DNA of 64,000 nucleotides from JBNKVT01 sp050299335 (GTDB taxonomy: Bacteria > Pseudomonadota > Alphaproteobacteria > Rhodobacterales > Rhodobacteraceae). The stretch lies in the NCBI GenBank assembly GCA_050299335.1, contig JBNKVT010000052.1:1-64000 (forward strand), written 5' to 3'. Below, one piece after another: positions 44,369 to 52,884 of the stretch. The translations under genes and the position numbers were made by a program. Every line of letters begins with the position of its first letter. Within the stretch, counting starts at the first letter, position 1. Below the pieces are notes generated by a model, which searched no databases, was not told where the DNA came from, and saw nothing but the letters and a program-made list of their open reading frames with translations.

Positions 44369-45518
44369 TGCAACCGAAGATTTCGTCCCCGATCCCGCCA
44401 TCGGCGACCTGAACGCCGCCCATACCGGCAAATCCGCCGAGGATGTGCTGAAGGCCGCCATCGCCGAATACAAGGGCGAGATCACGCTGGTCTCGTCTTT
44501 CGGGGCGGAATCCATCGTGCTCCTGCACATGGTCTCGCGGATCGACCCGGCGACGCCGATCCTGATGGTCGATACGCTGATGCTGTTCCGCGAGACGCTG
44601 GACTATCAGCGCGAGGTGACCGAATTGCTGGGGCTCACGGATGTGCGCCATATCCATCCCGATGCCGACGAGCTGAAGGAAAAGGACCCCTGGGACGCGC
44701 TGCACATGTCGAATACCGAGGCCTGCTGCAGCTTGCGCAAGGTGGTGCCGCTGGAAAGGGCGCTTGCGGGGTTCACGGCGACGATCTCGGGGCGGAAACG
44801 CTACCAGTCCGGGCGCCGGGCGAAGATGGACATCTTCGAGATGGACCGCTACGGCAAGGTCAAGATCAACCCACTGGCCGACTGGAGCCCTGCCGATATC
44901 AAAGCCTATATGGAGAAACACGGGCTTCCCGCCCATCCGATGGTCGCCCGTGGTTACCCCTCAATCGGCTGCGCCCCCTGCACCACCCCGGTGCGCGAGG
45001 GCGAGGACCCGCGCGCCGGCCGCTGGCGGGGAGAGGACAAGGATGAATGCGGCATCCATTACGATGCCGACGGACGTGTGCAAAGGACGACGCCCATGCC
45101 GCAGCTGATCGACCGTACCGGTTTCGTGAATGAAGACGCTTCCGCCGACCTGCCCGTGGTCGCCCATGACGCGCTGGCCGAAGCCCCTGAAGGCCCGGTG
45201 GCGGTCGATCTGGCCAACGATGCCGATCCCGCCGCGCTGTCGGGCGATTTCGACCGTATCGCGCTGATCCGCGTCGCTTTCCCGAAATCCGCCGACGGGC
45301 GCGGCTTTTCCGTGGCCCGGCAGCTCAGGATGCTCGGCTACAAGGGCAGGCTCCGGGCGGTGGGGCATGTGCTGAGCGATCAGTTCCGCAACGCACTCCG
45401 GGTCGGGTTCGACGAGATCGAGATCCCGTCGGAACTGGCCACCCGCCAGACCGAGGAGCACTGGAAGGCGGTCACCCACGACCTCAGCTACCAGCTTCAT
45501 ATCACCAACGCGGCCTGA
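44358..45518 (+). CDS. cysH: APS/PAPS reductase fused in frame to DUF934
   Basis: 386 residues; GAGGAGG precedes the ATG at 44358. Residues 1-240 are an assimilatory APS reductase: SSFGAESIVLLHM (P-loop-like), ACCSLRKV and IGCAPCTTP (4Fe-4S cysteines) and the catalytic ECGIH. Residues about 247-386 begin MPQLIDRTGF exactly like a free-standing DUF934 protein and carry its RIALIRVAFPKSADGRGFSVARQLR core. In relatives DUF934 is normally a separate gene next to cysH; here no stop codon lies between them. It may be a real fusion or a lost stop. Confidence 0.92.
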   Translation: MLLDATEDFVPDPAIGDLNAAHTGKSAEDVLKAAIAEYKGEITLVSSFGAESIVLLHMVSRIDPATPILMVDTLMLFRETLDYQREVTELLGLTDVRHIHPDADELKEKDPWDALHMSNTEACCSLRKVVPLERALAGFTATISGRKRYQSGRRAKMDIFEMDRYGKVKINPLADWSPADIKAYMEKHGLPAHPMVARGYPSIGCAPCTTPVREGEDPRAGRWRGEDKDECGIHYDADGRVQRTTPMPQLIDRTGFVNEDASADLPVVAHDALAEAPEGPVAVDLANDADPAALSGDFDRIALIRVAFPKSADGRGFSVARQLRMLGYKGRLRAVGHVLSDQFRNALRVGFDEIEIPSELATRQTEEHWKAVTHDLSYQLHITNAA

Positions 45519-45581
45519 GAGGCTCCGCATTTCAAGAAACGCCCGCACCGGAGAGCCGGTGCGCAAGACCCGAGGATTGCC

Positions 45582-46394
45582 ATGAACCTACAGGCCACCG
45601 AAAAGACCACCAGGGCCACCCCCGTCTTGCCGGACGCCCAGACCGTGACGGAGGTCCACCACTGGACCGACCGGCTGTTCTCCTTCCGGCTGACCCGTCC
45701 GGCGTCCTTGCGCTTCCGCTCCGGCGAGTTTGTGATGATCGGGCTGATGGGGGAGAACGGCAAGCCTTTGCTGCGCGCCTATTCGATTGCCTCGCCCAGC
45801 TGGGACGAGACGCTGGAGTTCTACTCGATCAAGGTGCCTGACGGGCCGCTGACCTCGCGGCTGCAGAAGATCGAGGTCGGGGATCAGGTGATCCTGCGCC
45901 CCAAACCGGTGGGGACGCTGGTGCTGGATGCACTGCTGCCCGGCAAACGGCTTTACATGGTCGCCACCGGCACCGGCATCGCGCCTTTTGCCTCGCTGCT
46001 GCGCGAGCCGGAGGTCTATGAGAATTACGACCAGGTGATCCTGACCCATACCTGCCGCGACCTCGCCGATCTGGATTTTGGCCGCAACCTGATCGAACAA
46101 CTCCCCGCCGATCCGCTGGTGGGCGAGGAGGCCGAGCGCAAGGCCATCTATTTCCCCACCACCACCCGCGAGGAAAGCGCCCATATGGGCCGCATCACCG
46201 ACTGGATGTCCTCTGGCCGGCTCTACCAGACCCTGGACGTGCCGCCGCTGGACCCGGCGACCGACCGGGTGATGATCTGCGGCTCGATGGGGCTGAACAC
46301 GGATGTGAAGGCGATATGCGAGGCGGCTGGATTGCGCGAAGGCGCGAATTCCGAGCCGGGTGAATTCGTGCTTGAGAAGGCTTTCGTGGGGTGA
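45582..46394 (+). CDS. fpr: Ferredoxin-NADP+ reductase
   Basis: 270 residues. FAD-binding LLRAYSIASP and NADP-binding MVATGTGIAPFASLL; the C-terminus ends EKAFVG, typical of the bacterial subclass I FNRs. It supplies reduced ferredoxin or uses NADPH to feed sulfite reductase, and is also an oxidative stress enzyme. A GC hairpin (45545-45562) sits in the 63-nt gap after cysH. The stop is followed by a long repeat cluster. Confidence 0.95.
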   Translation: MNLQATEKTTRATPVLPDAQTVTEVHHWTDRLFSFRLTRPASLRFRSGEFVMIGLMGENGKPLLRAYSIASPSWDETLEFYSIKVPDGPLTSRLQKIEVGDQVILRPKPVGTLVLDALLPGKRLYMVATGTGIAPFASLLREPEVYENYDQVILTHTCRDLADLDFGRNLIEQLPADPLVGEEAERKAIYFPTTTREESAHMGRITDWMSSGRLYQTLDVPPLDPATDRVMICGSMGLNTDVKAICEAAGLREGANSEPGEFVLEKAFVG

Positions 46395-46396
46395 GC

Positions 46397-46539
46397 GGCG
46401 GTCCGGCCCGCAGGGCCGGCAAAAGGTCCGGGGGACCTTTGAGCCGCGAACGGGCGGAGCCCCGGAAGGCGGTCCGGCCCGCAGGGCCGGCAAAAGGTCC
46501 GGGGGAGTTTTTGAGCCGCGAACGGGCGGAGCCCCGGAC
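46397..46539 (+). repeat. Two tandem copies of a 71/72-bp GC-rich unit
   Basis: Unit 1 (46397-46467) and unit 2 (46468-46539) begin GGCGGTCCGGCCCGCAGGG and end GGCGGAGCCCCGGA. They differ mainly where unit 1 has ACCTTTGAG and unit 2 AGTTTTTGAG. Each holds a CCGGCCC/GGGCCGG hairpin; unit 1 also has AAAGGTCC/GGACCTTT. Starts right after the fpr stop. Confidence 0.9.
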
Positions 46540-46548
46540 AATCTGTAG

Positions 46549-46568
46549 GGTGCGTGCTTGCACGCACC
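46549..46568. repeat. GGTGCGTGC palindrome
   Basis: Perfect 9-bp inverted repeat (GGTGCGTGC-TT-GCACGCACC), preceded by GTAG. This TAGGGTGCG...CGCACC form is a common dispersed intergenic motif in proteobacterial genomes. Confidence 0.7.
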
Positions 46569-46587
46569 GTCCCGGCAGGGCCTGGAC

Positions 46588-46633
46588 CCGAAATTTTTCA
46601 AAAATTTCGGCCGCATTTTTTGAAAAAATGCGG
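46588..46633. repeat. Two-hairpin palindromic repeat, family 2 copy D
   Basis: CCGAAATTTTT/AAAAATTTCGG (46588-46610) followed directly by CCGCATTTTTT/AAAAAATGCGG (46611-46633): the inverse of copy C at 30948-30993. Copy D is further enclosed by a 9-bp outer stem, GCAGGGCCT near 46575 with AGGCCCTGC near 46641. Confidence 0.88.
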
Positions 46634-46702
46634 GTCGCGGAGGCCCTGCGTGCCGATTCGAATTGGAGCCCGTGGCGAGAGCCACGGCGATCCGGCCCAT
46701 TA

Positions 46703-46815
46703 GAGCAAAATCCTGGGATCAGATTGAAACAATCTGATCCCAGGATTTTGCTCAAGCATTTGAATCTGGACCAAAATTCTTTTTCAGACTGATTCAGTCT
46801 GAAACGATTTTGGTC
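46703..46815. repeat. Two-hairpin palindromic repeat, family 1 copy B
   Basis: Hairpin 46703-46753 (GAGCAAAATCC arms) and hairpin 46769-46815 (GACCAAAAT/ATTTTGGTC arms), the inverted counterpart of copy A at 28090-28196. Parts of the spacers are also conserved (CAAGC next to one hairpin, CTGGACC next to the other). Lies between the convergent fpr and AEC genes and may act as a bidirectional terminator. Confidence 0.88.
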
Positions 46816-46829
46816 TAGGAGACCACCCT

Positions 46830-47771
46830 TCAGGGCCAGGCGTTGAGGAGGGAGAGCCACGCCGAGGCCGTCACGACCGAGGCGCCGGTGGCGAGCAACA
46901 CCGTGGAGGCGACCTCGCCCTTCGCCCGGTCATAGAGACTGGCGAAGACATAGGCATTGATCCCCGGTGCCATCGCCGCGGTCAGGACCGCCGAATTGAT
47001 GAACCCCCGCGGCAGGTCGAAGACCTGGGTGCAGAGCAGATAGGTCACGCTCGGATGCACCAGCAGCGACAGCGCCGTCACCATACCGACCTGCCCCGGA
47101 TTGGTGGTCAGCCCGTAGCGCGTCAGCACCCCGCCGATCCCGAACAGCGCCACCGGCAAGGTCGCTTGGGCCACCATGTCGACCGCGGCCACCACCGGCT
47201 CGGGCAGGGTGACGCCGGAGAGGTTCACCGCAAAGCCCAGCGCCAGCCCGATCATCAGCGCGTTCTTGAACATCGCCCGCATGACATTCCGCGCCGTCTC
47301 CGCCGCCCGCGCCCCGTCGGCCCGCGAGATCTCCATCACCGTGATGCCGATGAGATAGCACAGGGGCGCGTGGATCGAGATGATGGCGTAGTTAGGCGCC
47401 AGCGACCCCGGCCCGAAGGCACGCTCCATGATCGGCAGCCCCAGGAGCAGCGAATTCGAGAACAGTGCGGCGAAGCCCAGCGACACCGCCTCGCCCGGCC
47501 GGCGGTGAAAGATCACCCGCGCCCCGACAATCGCCAGACCGAAGCACAGGATCGCGCCGGAATAGAAGCCCACCAGCAGCCGCCAGTCGAAGACCGCCGC
47601 CAGATCGAGGCTCATCGTGCCCCGGAACAGCAGCACCGGGGCGGCGAACTTCTGGGTGAAGACCATCAGCCCGTCGACGAACTCGTCGCGGAACAGCCCG
47701 AATCGGGTCGCCACATAGCCCGCGCCAACGACCAGGAAGACCGGTGCGATGATGAGGAAGATGTCCAGCAT
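46830..47771 (-). CDS. AEC (auxin efflux carrier) family transporter
   Basis: 313 residues with about ten membrane segments and the family's FGFALFSNSLLLGLP-like central motif (FAALFSNSLLLGLPIM) and a late MAPGINAYVFASLY. Inner-membrane carrier, probably of a dicarboxylate or similar anion. The ATG at 47771 overlaps the stop of the MBL hydrolase gene by one base, so it is the last gene of a four-gene operon (holB, tatD, MBL, AEC). Confidence 0.88.
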   Translation of the reverse strand: MLDIFLIIAPVFLVVGAGYVATRFGLFRDEFVDGLMVFTQKFAAPVLLFRGTMSLDLAAVFDWRLLVGFYSGAILCFGLAIVGARVIFHRRPGEAVSLGFAALFSNSLLLGLPIMERAFGPGSLAPNYAIISIHAPLCYLIGITVMEISRADGARAAETARNVMRAMFKNALMIGLALGFAVNLSGVTLPEPVVAAVDMVAQATLPVALFGIGGVLTRYGLTTNPGQVGMVTALSLLVHPSVTYLLCTQVFDLPRGFINSAVLTAAMAPGINAYVFASLYDRAKGEVASTVLLATGASVVTASAWLSLLNAWP

Positions 47772-48568
47772 CAGAGCCGGTAGCTCAGGACCATGCCGTC
47801 GAAGGCCGGGTCGATATGGGGCGGGGTCTCGGCGGCCACGGTCTCGTAATCGAGCGGAATGTGCATGTTTGTCAGCACACCGCGTTTTGCACCCGAACGT
47901 TCGATCCAGGCAACGGCGGTCTCCAGGTTGATATGGGTCGGATGCGGCCGGTATTGCAGCGCGTCGAGGATCCAGCACTCCAGACCCTCCAGCCGTCCGA
48001 ACACCGCATCGTCCATATCGGACACATCCGGCAGATAGGCCAGCGGTCCGATCCGGAACCCCAGTGCCTTGATCGCCCCGTGCCGTACCTCGAACGGCTC
48101 CAGCGTGATCGCGCCGCCGTCCCCTTCCACAACCACCTCCCCCTCGATCCGGAAAAGATCGAGGATCGGCGGGTAGGCCGAGCCTTCCGGCTGCACGAAA
48201 GCATAGGTGAACCGCTCGACCAGTTCGTTCGCCGTCTCGGCATCGGCCCAGACCGGCAGCCGGGATTTGCGGTTGAACACCACCATCCTGAGATCGTCGA
48301 TCCCGTGGATGTGGTCGGCATGGGGATGGGTGTATGCCACCCCGTCCAGCACCCCGACCCCGGCATCGAGAAGCTGTGCGCGGAGGTCCGGCGTCGTGTC
48401 GATCAGGACGCGCGTGGTGCCGCCCGCGTCGAACCGCTCCAGAAGCAGCGAGCAGCGGCGGCGGTGGTTCTTGGGATTCTCCGGATCGCAATTCCCCCAA
48501 TGCCCGCCCAGTCGCGGCACCCCGCCCGACGAGCCGCAGCCGAGGATGGTGGCGCGCAGCTCAGGCAT
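47771..48568 (-). CDS. Metallo-beta-lactamase-fold hydrolase (PhnP-like)
   Basis: 265 residues. Opens with LRATILGCGSSGGVPRLGGHWG and contains the zinc motif YTHPHADHIHGIDD; further ligands in GVLTNMHIPLDY. The closest recognisable group is PhnP (cyclic phosphodiesterase) and related MBL enzymes. In this family neighbourhood (holB-tatD-MBL) it is conserved among Rhodobacteraceae, but the substrate is unproven. It overlaps tatD by 8 nt. Confidence 0.88.
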   Translation of the reverse strand: MPELRATILGCGSSGGVPRLGGHWGNCDPENPKNHRRRCSLLLERFDAGGTTRVLIDTTPDLRAQLLDAGVGVLDGVAYTHPHADHIHGIDDLRMVVFNRKSRLPVWADAETANELVERFTYAFVQPEGSAYPPILDLFRIEGEVVVEGDGGAITLEPFEVRHGAIKALGFRIGPLAYLPDVSDMDDAVFGRLEGLECWILDALQYRPHPTHINLETAVAWIERSGAKRGVLTNMHIPLDYETVAAETPPHIDPAFDGMVLSYRL

Positions 48569-49376
48569 CCGGGCTCCAGGCGGCGGCCTTGGCGAAGAGG
48601 AGGTCGAAATTGGCCGAGGTGGCTTTGGCGAAATCCTCGTAGGACAGCCCGAAGACCTCGGCCCCGACCCGGGCGGTATGGGCCGTGTAGGCCGGTTCGT
48701 TGCGCTGGCCGCGATGGGGCGGCGGGGCCAGATAAGGCGCGTCGGTCTCGGTCAGGATGCGGTCGAGAGGGGCGGCGGCGAAGATCTCGCGCAGCTCACC
48801 GGATTTCTTGAAGGCGGCGATGCCGGACATCGACAGGTAGAAGCCCAGATCGAGCGCCGCCTCGGCCAGTTCCGCAGAGGAGGAAAAGCAGTGCATGACG
48901 CAAGCATAGGCCCCGGCGCGATGTTCCTCGGTCAGGATGCGGGCCATGTCTTCGTCGGCGGCGCGGGCGTGGATGATGAGGGGCAGGCCGGTCTGACGGG
49001 CGGCCTCGATATGGAGGCGCAGGCTCTCCTGCTGCACCGCCCTGGTCTCCGAGGTGTAGTGGTAATCCAGCCCCGTCTCGCCGATCCCCACCATCTTGGG
49101 ATGGGCGGCGACGGCGACAAGGTCCTCGACCGTCGCCATCGGTTCCTCGGCGACATGCATCGGATGGGTCCCGGCGGCGAAGAAGACGCCGTCGAAGCGT
49201 TCGGCCAACGGCACCACCTGACCGAGAAACCGCAAACGGGTGCAGATGGTGACCATCCGCGTGACCCCGGCCTCAGTGGCGCGGGCGACGATGGCCTCGT
49301 GCTCGCCGTCGAAATCGGGGAAATCGAGATGGCAGTGGCTGTCGACGATTTCGGGGTTTGGCTCGGGTGCTGGCAT
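48561..49376 (-). CDS. tatD: TatD-family metal-dependent DNase/hydrolase
   Basis: 271 residues from the ATG at 49376 (AGGA upstream; a GTG at 49394 is possible). Metal ligands: EIVDSHCHLDF (HxH), GIGETGLDYHY (Glu), LIIHARAADED (His), VMHCFSSS (His) and TETDAPYLAP (Asp). TatD proteins are 3'-5' exonucleases or D-aminoacyl-tRNA-like hydrolases. It sits directly after holB, as usual in bacteria. Confidence 0.93.
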   Translation of the reverse strand: MPAPEPNPEIVDSHCHLDFPDFDGEHEAIVARATEAGVTRMVTICTRLRFLGQVVPLAERFDGVFFAAGTHPMHVAEEPMATVEDLVAVAAHPKMVGIGETGLDYHYTSETRAVQQESLRLHIEAARQTGLPLIIHARAADEDMARILTEEHRAGAYACVMHCFSSSAELAEAALDLGFYLSMSGIAAFKKSGELREIFAAAPLDRILTETDAPYLAPPPHRGQRNEPAYTAHTARVGAEVFGLSYEDFAKATSANFDLLFAKAAAWSPDA

Positions 49377-49395
49377 GGTTCCTGTCCTCGGCACC

Positions 49396-50529
49396 TCAGG
49401 CGGCGCGCCGTCCGGCCTCTGCGGCGGTCTTTTCGATGTTCAGCACCATATCGAGGATCACCCCAGCGGGGTCAAGGTTCACCGCCCGCGCATGGGCAAC
49501 CTTGCCGGTGATCTCCTGCAGCGCTTCGGCCCAGATCCGCGCGGCCTCGGGTCCCGGCACCAACCTTGCCGCCAGTTCCGCCTCGCCCTGAACCAGCGCG
49601 ACGGGCGGGGCCCCGGCGCCCAGCCGCGCCAGCCTGGCTATCAGCAGTGACAGGAGCCGGACGATCAGGTCATAGCGCGCCTCCTTGCCACGACCTGCGG
49701 CGGTCTCGGCAAGGGCTATGGCTTTCAGCCGGTCCAGCCCTGGGGCCTCGGCGATCAATGCCATCAGGTCGCGGTACAACTCGGCGCCGCCATCGGACAA
49801 GAGGCGGACCGCCTCGCCTACTGATCCGGCGGCCAGGGCTGCCAGATCGGCATCCGGCGGGCCCGAGCCGAAACCGGCCTGACCGAGCGCCTCGGCCATG
49901 TCCTCGGGGCCCAGGGGCGAAAGGCGCAATTCGCGGCAGCGTGACCGGATGGTCGGCAGGATGGCGGCGGGGCGGTGGCAGACGAGGAGGAGGACGGAAC
50001 GGGCGGGAGGTTCTTCGAGGATTTTCAGCAGCGCGTTGGCGGCGGAGGGGTTCATCTCGTCAACGGCGTCGATGATGGCCACGCGCCAGCCGCCCTCGGT
50101 GGCGGAAAGCTGGAAGAACCCCTTGAGGCGGCGGACCTCGTCGACGGTCAGCTGGGTTTTCAGACGCTTGGCCTTCTCGTCCCAGCCGCGGCGGCAGAGA
50201 AGGATCGACGGCTCGCCCAGTGCCAGGCTGCGGCGGAAGACCGGGTGTTCGGGGTCCATGTCGAGACTGTCGGGCGGGGCAGGGGCCTCACCGAATAGCC
50301 CCGGTCCCGCTTCGCCCTGCGTGACCAGATGCCGCGCCATCCGCCAGGCGAGGGTTGCCTTGCCGATCCCGCGCGGGCCGGTCAGCAGCCAGCCGTGATG
50401 GATACGCCCACCTTCGGTGGAGGCGAGGAAGGCGGCCTCGGCAGCCGCCTGCCCGAAAAGCCGCGCCGCCGCGCGCGGATGCGGCGCGTCCTCCAGCCGG
50501 TCGGGCTCTGGAATGTCGTCTTCGCTCAA
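49396..50529 (-). CDS. holB: DNA polymerase III delta prime subunit
   Basis: 377 residues from a TTG at 50529 giving MSEDDIPEPDR, the N-terminus expected in relatives; longer in-frame sequence lacks support. Clamp-loader AAA+ fold: WLLTGPRGIGKATLAWRMA, the sensor-rich VAIIDAVDEMNPSAANALLKILEEPP and SRCRELRLSPL. Usually tmk lies just upstream of holB; here the upstream 650 bp carry no gene. Confidence 0.92.
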   Translation of the reverse strand: MSEDDIPEPDRLEDAPHPRAAARLFGQAAAEAAFLASTEGGRIHHGWLLTGPRGIGKATLAWRMARHLVTQGEAGPGLFGEAPAPPDSLDMDPEHPVFRRSLALGEPSILLCRRGWDEKAKRLKTQLTVDEVRRLKGFFQLSATEGGWRVAIIDAVDEMNPSAANALLKILEEPPARSVLLLVCHRPAAILPTIRSRCRELRLSPLGPEDMAEALGQAGFGSGPPDADLAALAAGSVGEAVRLLSDGGAELYRDLMALIAEAPGLDRLKAIALAETAAGRGKEARYDLIVRLLSLLIARLARLGAGAPPVALVQGEAELAARLVPGPEAARIWAEALQEITGKVAHARAVNLDPAGVILDMVLNIEKTAAEAGRRAA

Positions 50530-51187
50530 GGCCTCTGGTCCAGGTTCGCTGCGCAAATTCGGGATCGCATATGCGCGGCAGGGATGCAATCACCCGTCGG
50601 AGACGCTCCGGCGCCCGTGCCGCGCCGGACCATGCGGCGCAGGGCGCCACGCCCGGGACGAAATGCGCCCCGGGCCCTGACGGCCAGCCGCCTCCGCAGG
50701 TCCCGGACCGTGCCGCCGACCCCGAGGCCACATTCTTCCGCACAGGTCTCAATCGCCAATCCCGCTCCAAACGTCCTCCCGCCACACAATCGCACCCCGC
50801 TCACCCCCCGCACGATGCGACCCGCACCGGGCCGCGCCCGCCCTCCCCCAGGGGCGGGCGCGTTGCGGCCACGGGCTGAAAGCGGGCCGTTCGGATGCGA
50901 CTGCGCCATAAAGCGATGTAGCAGAGGAGCCCGGACAGCGCCCACCCGAGGGCGGTCTCATCTCGGAACTCGGGGATCGGAACTCGGGGATCGGAGCTCG
51001 GGCGTCGGGAAGCGGGTATTTGCGGGATCGTCGTGAGATCGGGGCAGGCAGTTTCACGTTTCTTATGCGCGTCTTATGCGAGGATTTCCTGGGGGGCTGT
51101 CCTCTCGGGCTCCCGGAGGCGGGCGCCGGGATGGCCGCAGAGGCGGCACGGGGGCTGGCATCGGCGAAGAGCAGGGCGCGGGGCGTC
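50530..51187. other. 650-bp gene-free region upstream of holB
   Basis: Very GC-rich with reading frames on both strands full of Arg, Pro, Ala and Gly and no recognisable domains. It lies where thymidylate kinase (tmk) usually precedes holB. A 14-bp tandem repeat is at 50967-51008. It may be a relic of a deletion or rearrangement; the promoter for holB must lie here. Confidence 0.5.
50967..51008 (+). repeat. 14-bp tandem repeat, three units
   Basis: AACTCGGGGATCGG at 50967-50980 and 50981-50994, then AGCTCGGGCGTCGG at 50995-51008 with two changes. Confidence 0.85.
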
Positions 51188-51790
51188 TCACCGCACCCAG
51201 TCGCCCTTGCGGCGCAGATCGGTCGAGGACAGTTCCATCATCGGCCCGCTCAGCAGGCACCAGGCCGGCGCGGTCCGCATCACCAGCCCCGGGGCACCGC
51301 GCAGCGGCACCCGCGCGCCGCGATACGCCCGCGCCGCCGGTGCCAGCCCGGCACCGATCTGCTCGCCCGGCCGCGACATTATCCCCATCGGCACGCTTTC
51401 GATGATGCCGCGCCAATTGTCCCAGCGATGGAACCCGGCCATGTTGTCCGCCCCCATCAGCCACAGGAACCGCACCCCGGGATAAAGCCCCCCGAGCCGC
51501 GCCAGCGTATCGGCGGTATAGCGCGTCCCCAGCCGCGCCTCGATATCGGTCACGACCACCCTTGGATGCCCCATGATTTCCCGGCAGGCCGCCAGCCGCC
51601 GCGCCATCGAGGCCGGCCCGTCCGCCTTCAGCGGGTTCCCGGGGCTCACCAGCCACCAGACGAAATCCAGCCGGAAGCGCCTGAGCGCCCGGCGGGTGAT
51701 CAGCACATGCCCCTGATGCGGCGGATCGAAGGAGCCGCCGAGCAATCCGACCCTCAGGCCGCGCGTCGCCAATGGAAGTCCGTGAAACAA
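51188..51790 (-). CDS. nadD: Nicotinate-nucleotide adenylyltransferase
   Basis: 200 residues from a TTG at 51790 (GGGGA upstream). The frame stays open to 51940, but conserved sequence starts only at LRVGLLGGSFDPPHQGHV. HxGH nucleotide-binding motif, then WWLVSPGNPLK, FLWLMGADNMAGFHRW and the C-terminal SSTDLRRKG; NadD makes deamido-NAD from NaMN and ATP. Shorter than many NadD at the C-terminus, ending six residues after the SSTDLR motif. Divergent from the lipoprotein hydrolase gene at 51940. Confidence 0.92.
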   Translation of the reverse strand: MFHGLPLATRGLRVGLLGGSFDPPHQGHVLITRRALRRFRLDFVWWLVSPGNPLKADGPASMARRLAACREIMGHPRVVVTDIEARLGTRYTADTLARLGGLYPGVRFLWLMGADNMAGFHRWDNWRGIIESVPMGIMSRPGEQIGAGLAPAARAYRGARVPLRGAPGLVMRTAPAWCLLSGPMMELSSTDLRRKGDWVR

Positions 51791-51939
51791 GCCGGTCCCC
51801 GGGGTCAGTTCCCGCCCGTTCTGCTTCAAGCCCTGCTCCGAAGTCAATTCCGCGCAGGCACCCCGTTCCCAATCGCCGCCCGGTCCGCTACACCTGAACG
51901 GCCAGATCGACGCACCCCCAAGCAACTGTAGCCCTGCCA

Positions 51940-52875
51940 ATGTCCGCCCTCCGCTCCCTCATCGCCGGTTGTCTCGCCCTCGGCCTCGCCGCCTGCGCCG
52001 GGGGGCCGATCGAGGAACAGCCGCCGCTCTCCCGTCCCGAGATCACCCGCGGGGCGGTCTCCGGCGCTGCGGGCGTGGCACTTCACTTGACAACCTGGAC
52101 CGCCGAGACCCGTCCCCGCGCCGTCATCCTCGCCCTGCACGGCTACGGTGATACCGGCGAACAGACCTTCTACCGCGCCGCCCGCCACTGGGCGGGGCAG
52201 GGGATCACCACCTATGCCTATGACCAGCGCGGCTTCGGCTTCAACGACAGCTACCGCCGCTGGCCCGGCCACGAGACGCTGATCGCTGACCTCCTCACCG
52301 TCACCGCCCGCCTCCGCGCCCACCACCCGGACCTGCCGCTGACCGTCATCGGCCACTCGATGGGCGGCGGCGTGGTGCTGGCCGCCGCCGCTCGCGACCT
52401 CCAGGCCGACCGCATCATCCTTGCCGGACCGGCCATCACCGGCGGGCAGGAGGTCAACCCCGCCTACCGCCTCGTCGGCTGGGGGGCAGGGGTGCTGATG
52501 CCGGAAAAACGCTTCACCGGCGACGGCATCGTCCGCATCGTGCCCACGGACAATTACGACGCCATGGTCGAAGCCTTTGAAAACCCCCGCAAGATCGCCG
52601 ACCCCTCGGCCCGCGAGCTTTACGGCCTCATCCGCCTCATGGACGCCGCCGAAGCCACCACCCACCGCGTCACCTTGCCGACCCTCACCCTGATGGGCGC
52701 CAGGGACCAGATATTCCCGCCCCGCCAGATCAAACGCGTCCACGACCGAATTCCCGGGGACAATGACTTCATCCTCTACCCCGAAGGCTGGCACTGGCTC
52801 TTCCGCGACCTCCAGGCCGAGGCGGTCTGGAAAGACGTCGCCGCCTTTGCCCTGGAACCCCGGCAAGCCCCCTGA
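51940..52875 (+). CDS. Lipoprotein alpha/beta hydrolase (monoglyceride lipase-like)
   Basis: 311 residues. Lipobox LGLAACAG at about residue 19, so it is probably lipidated and membrane-anchored in the periplasm. Alpha/beta hydrolase fold of the Hydrolase_4/S33 type: LALHGYGDTGE, YDQRGFGFND, nucleophile VIGHSMGGGV, acid LMGARDQIFP and histidine EGWHWLFRD. Esterase or monoacylglycerol lipase activity is likely from the family. Third-codon positions are strongly C-rich. Confidence 0.9.
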   Translation: MSALRSLIAGCLALGLAACAGGPIEEQPPLSRPEITRGAVSGAAGVALHLTTWTAETRPRAVILALHGYGDTGEQTFYRAARHWAGQGITTYAYDQRGFGFNDSYRRWPGHETLIADLLTVTARLRAHHPDLPLTVIGHSMGGGVVLAAAARDLQADRIILAGPAITGGQEVNPAYRLVGWGAGVLMPEKRFTGDGIVRIVPTDNYDAMVEAFENPRKIADPSARELYGLIRLMDAAEATTHRVTLPTLTLMGARDQIFPPRQIKRVHDRIPGDNDFILYPEGWHWLFRDLQAEAVWKDVAAFALEPRQAP

Positions 52876-52884
52876 CCGGCACCC

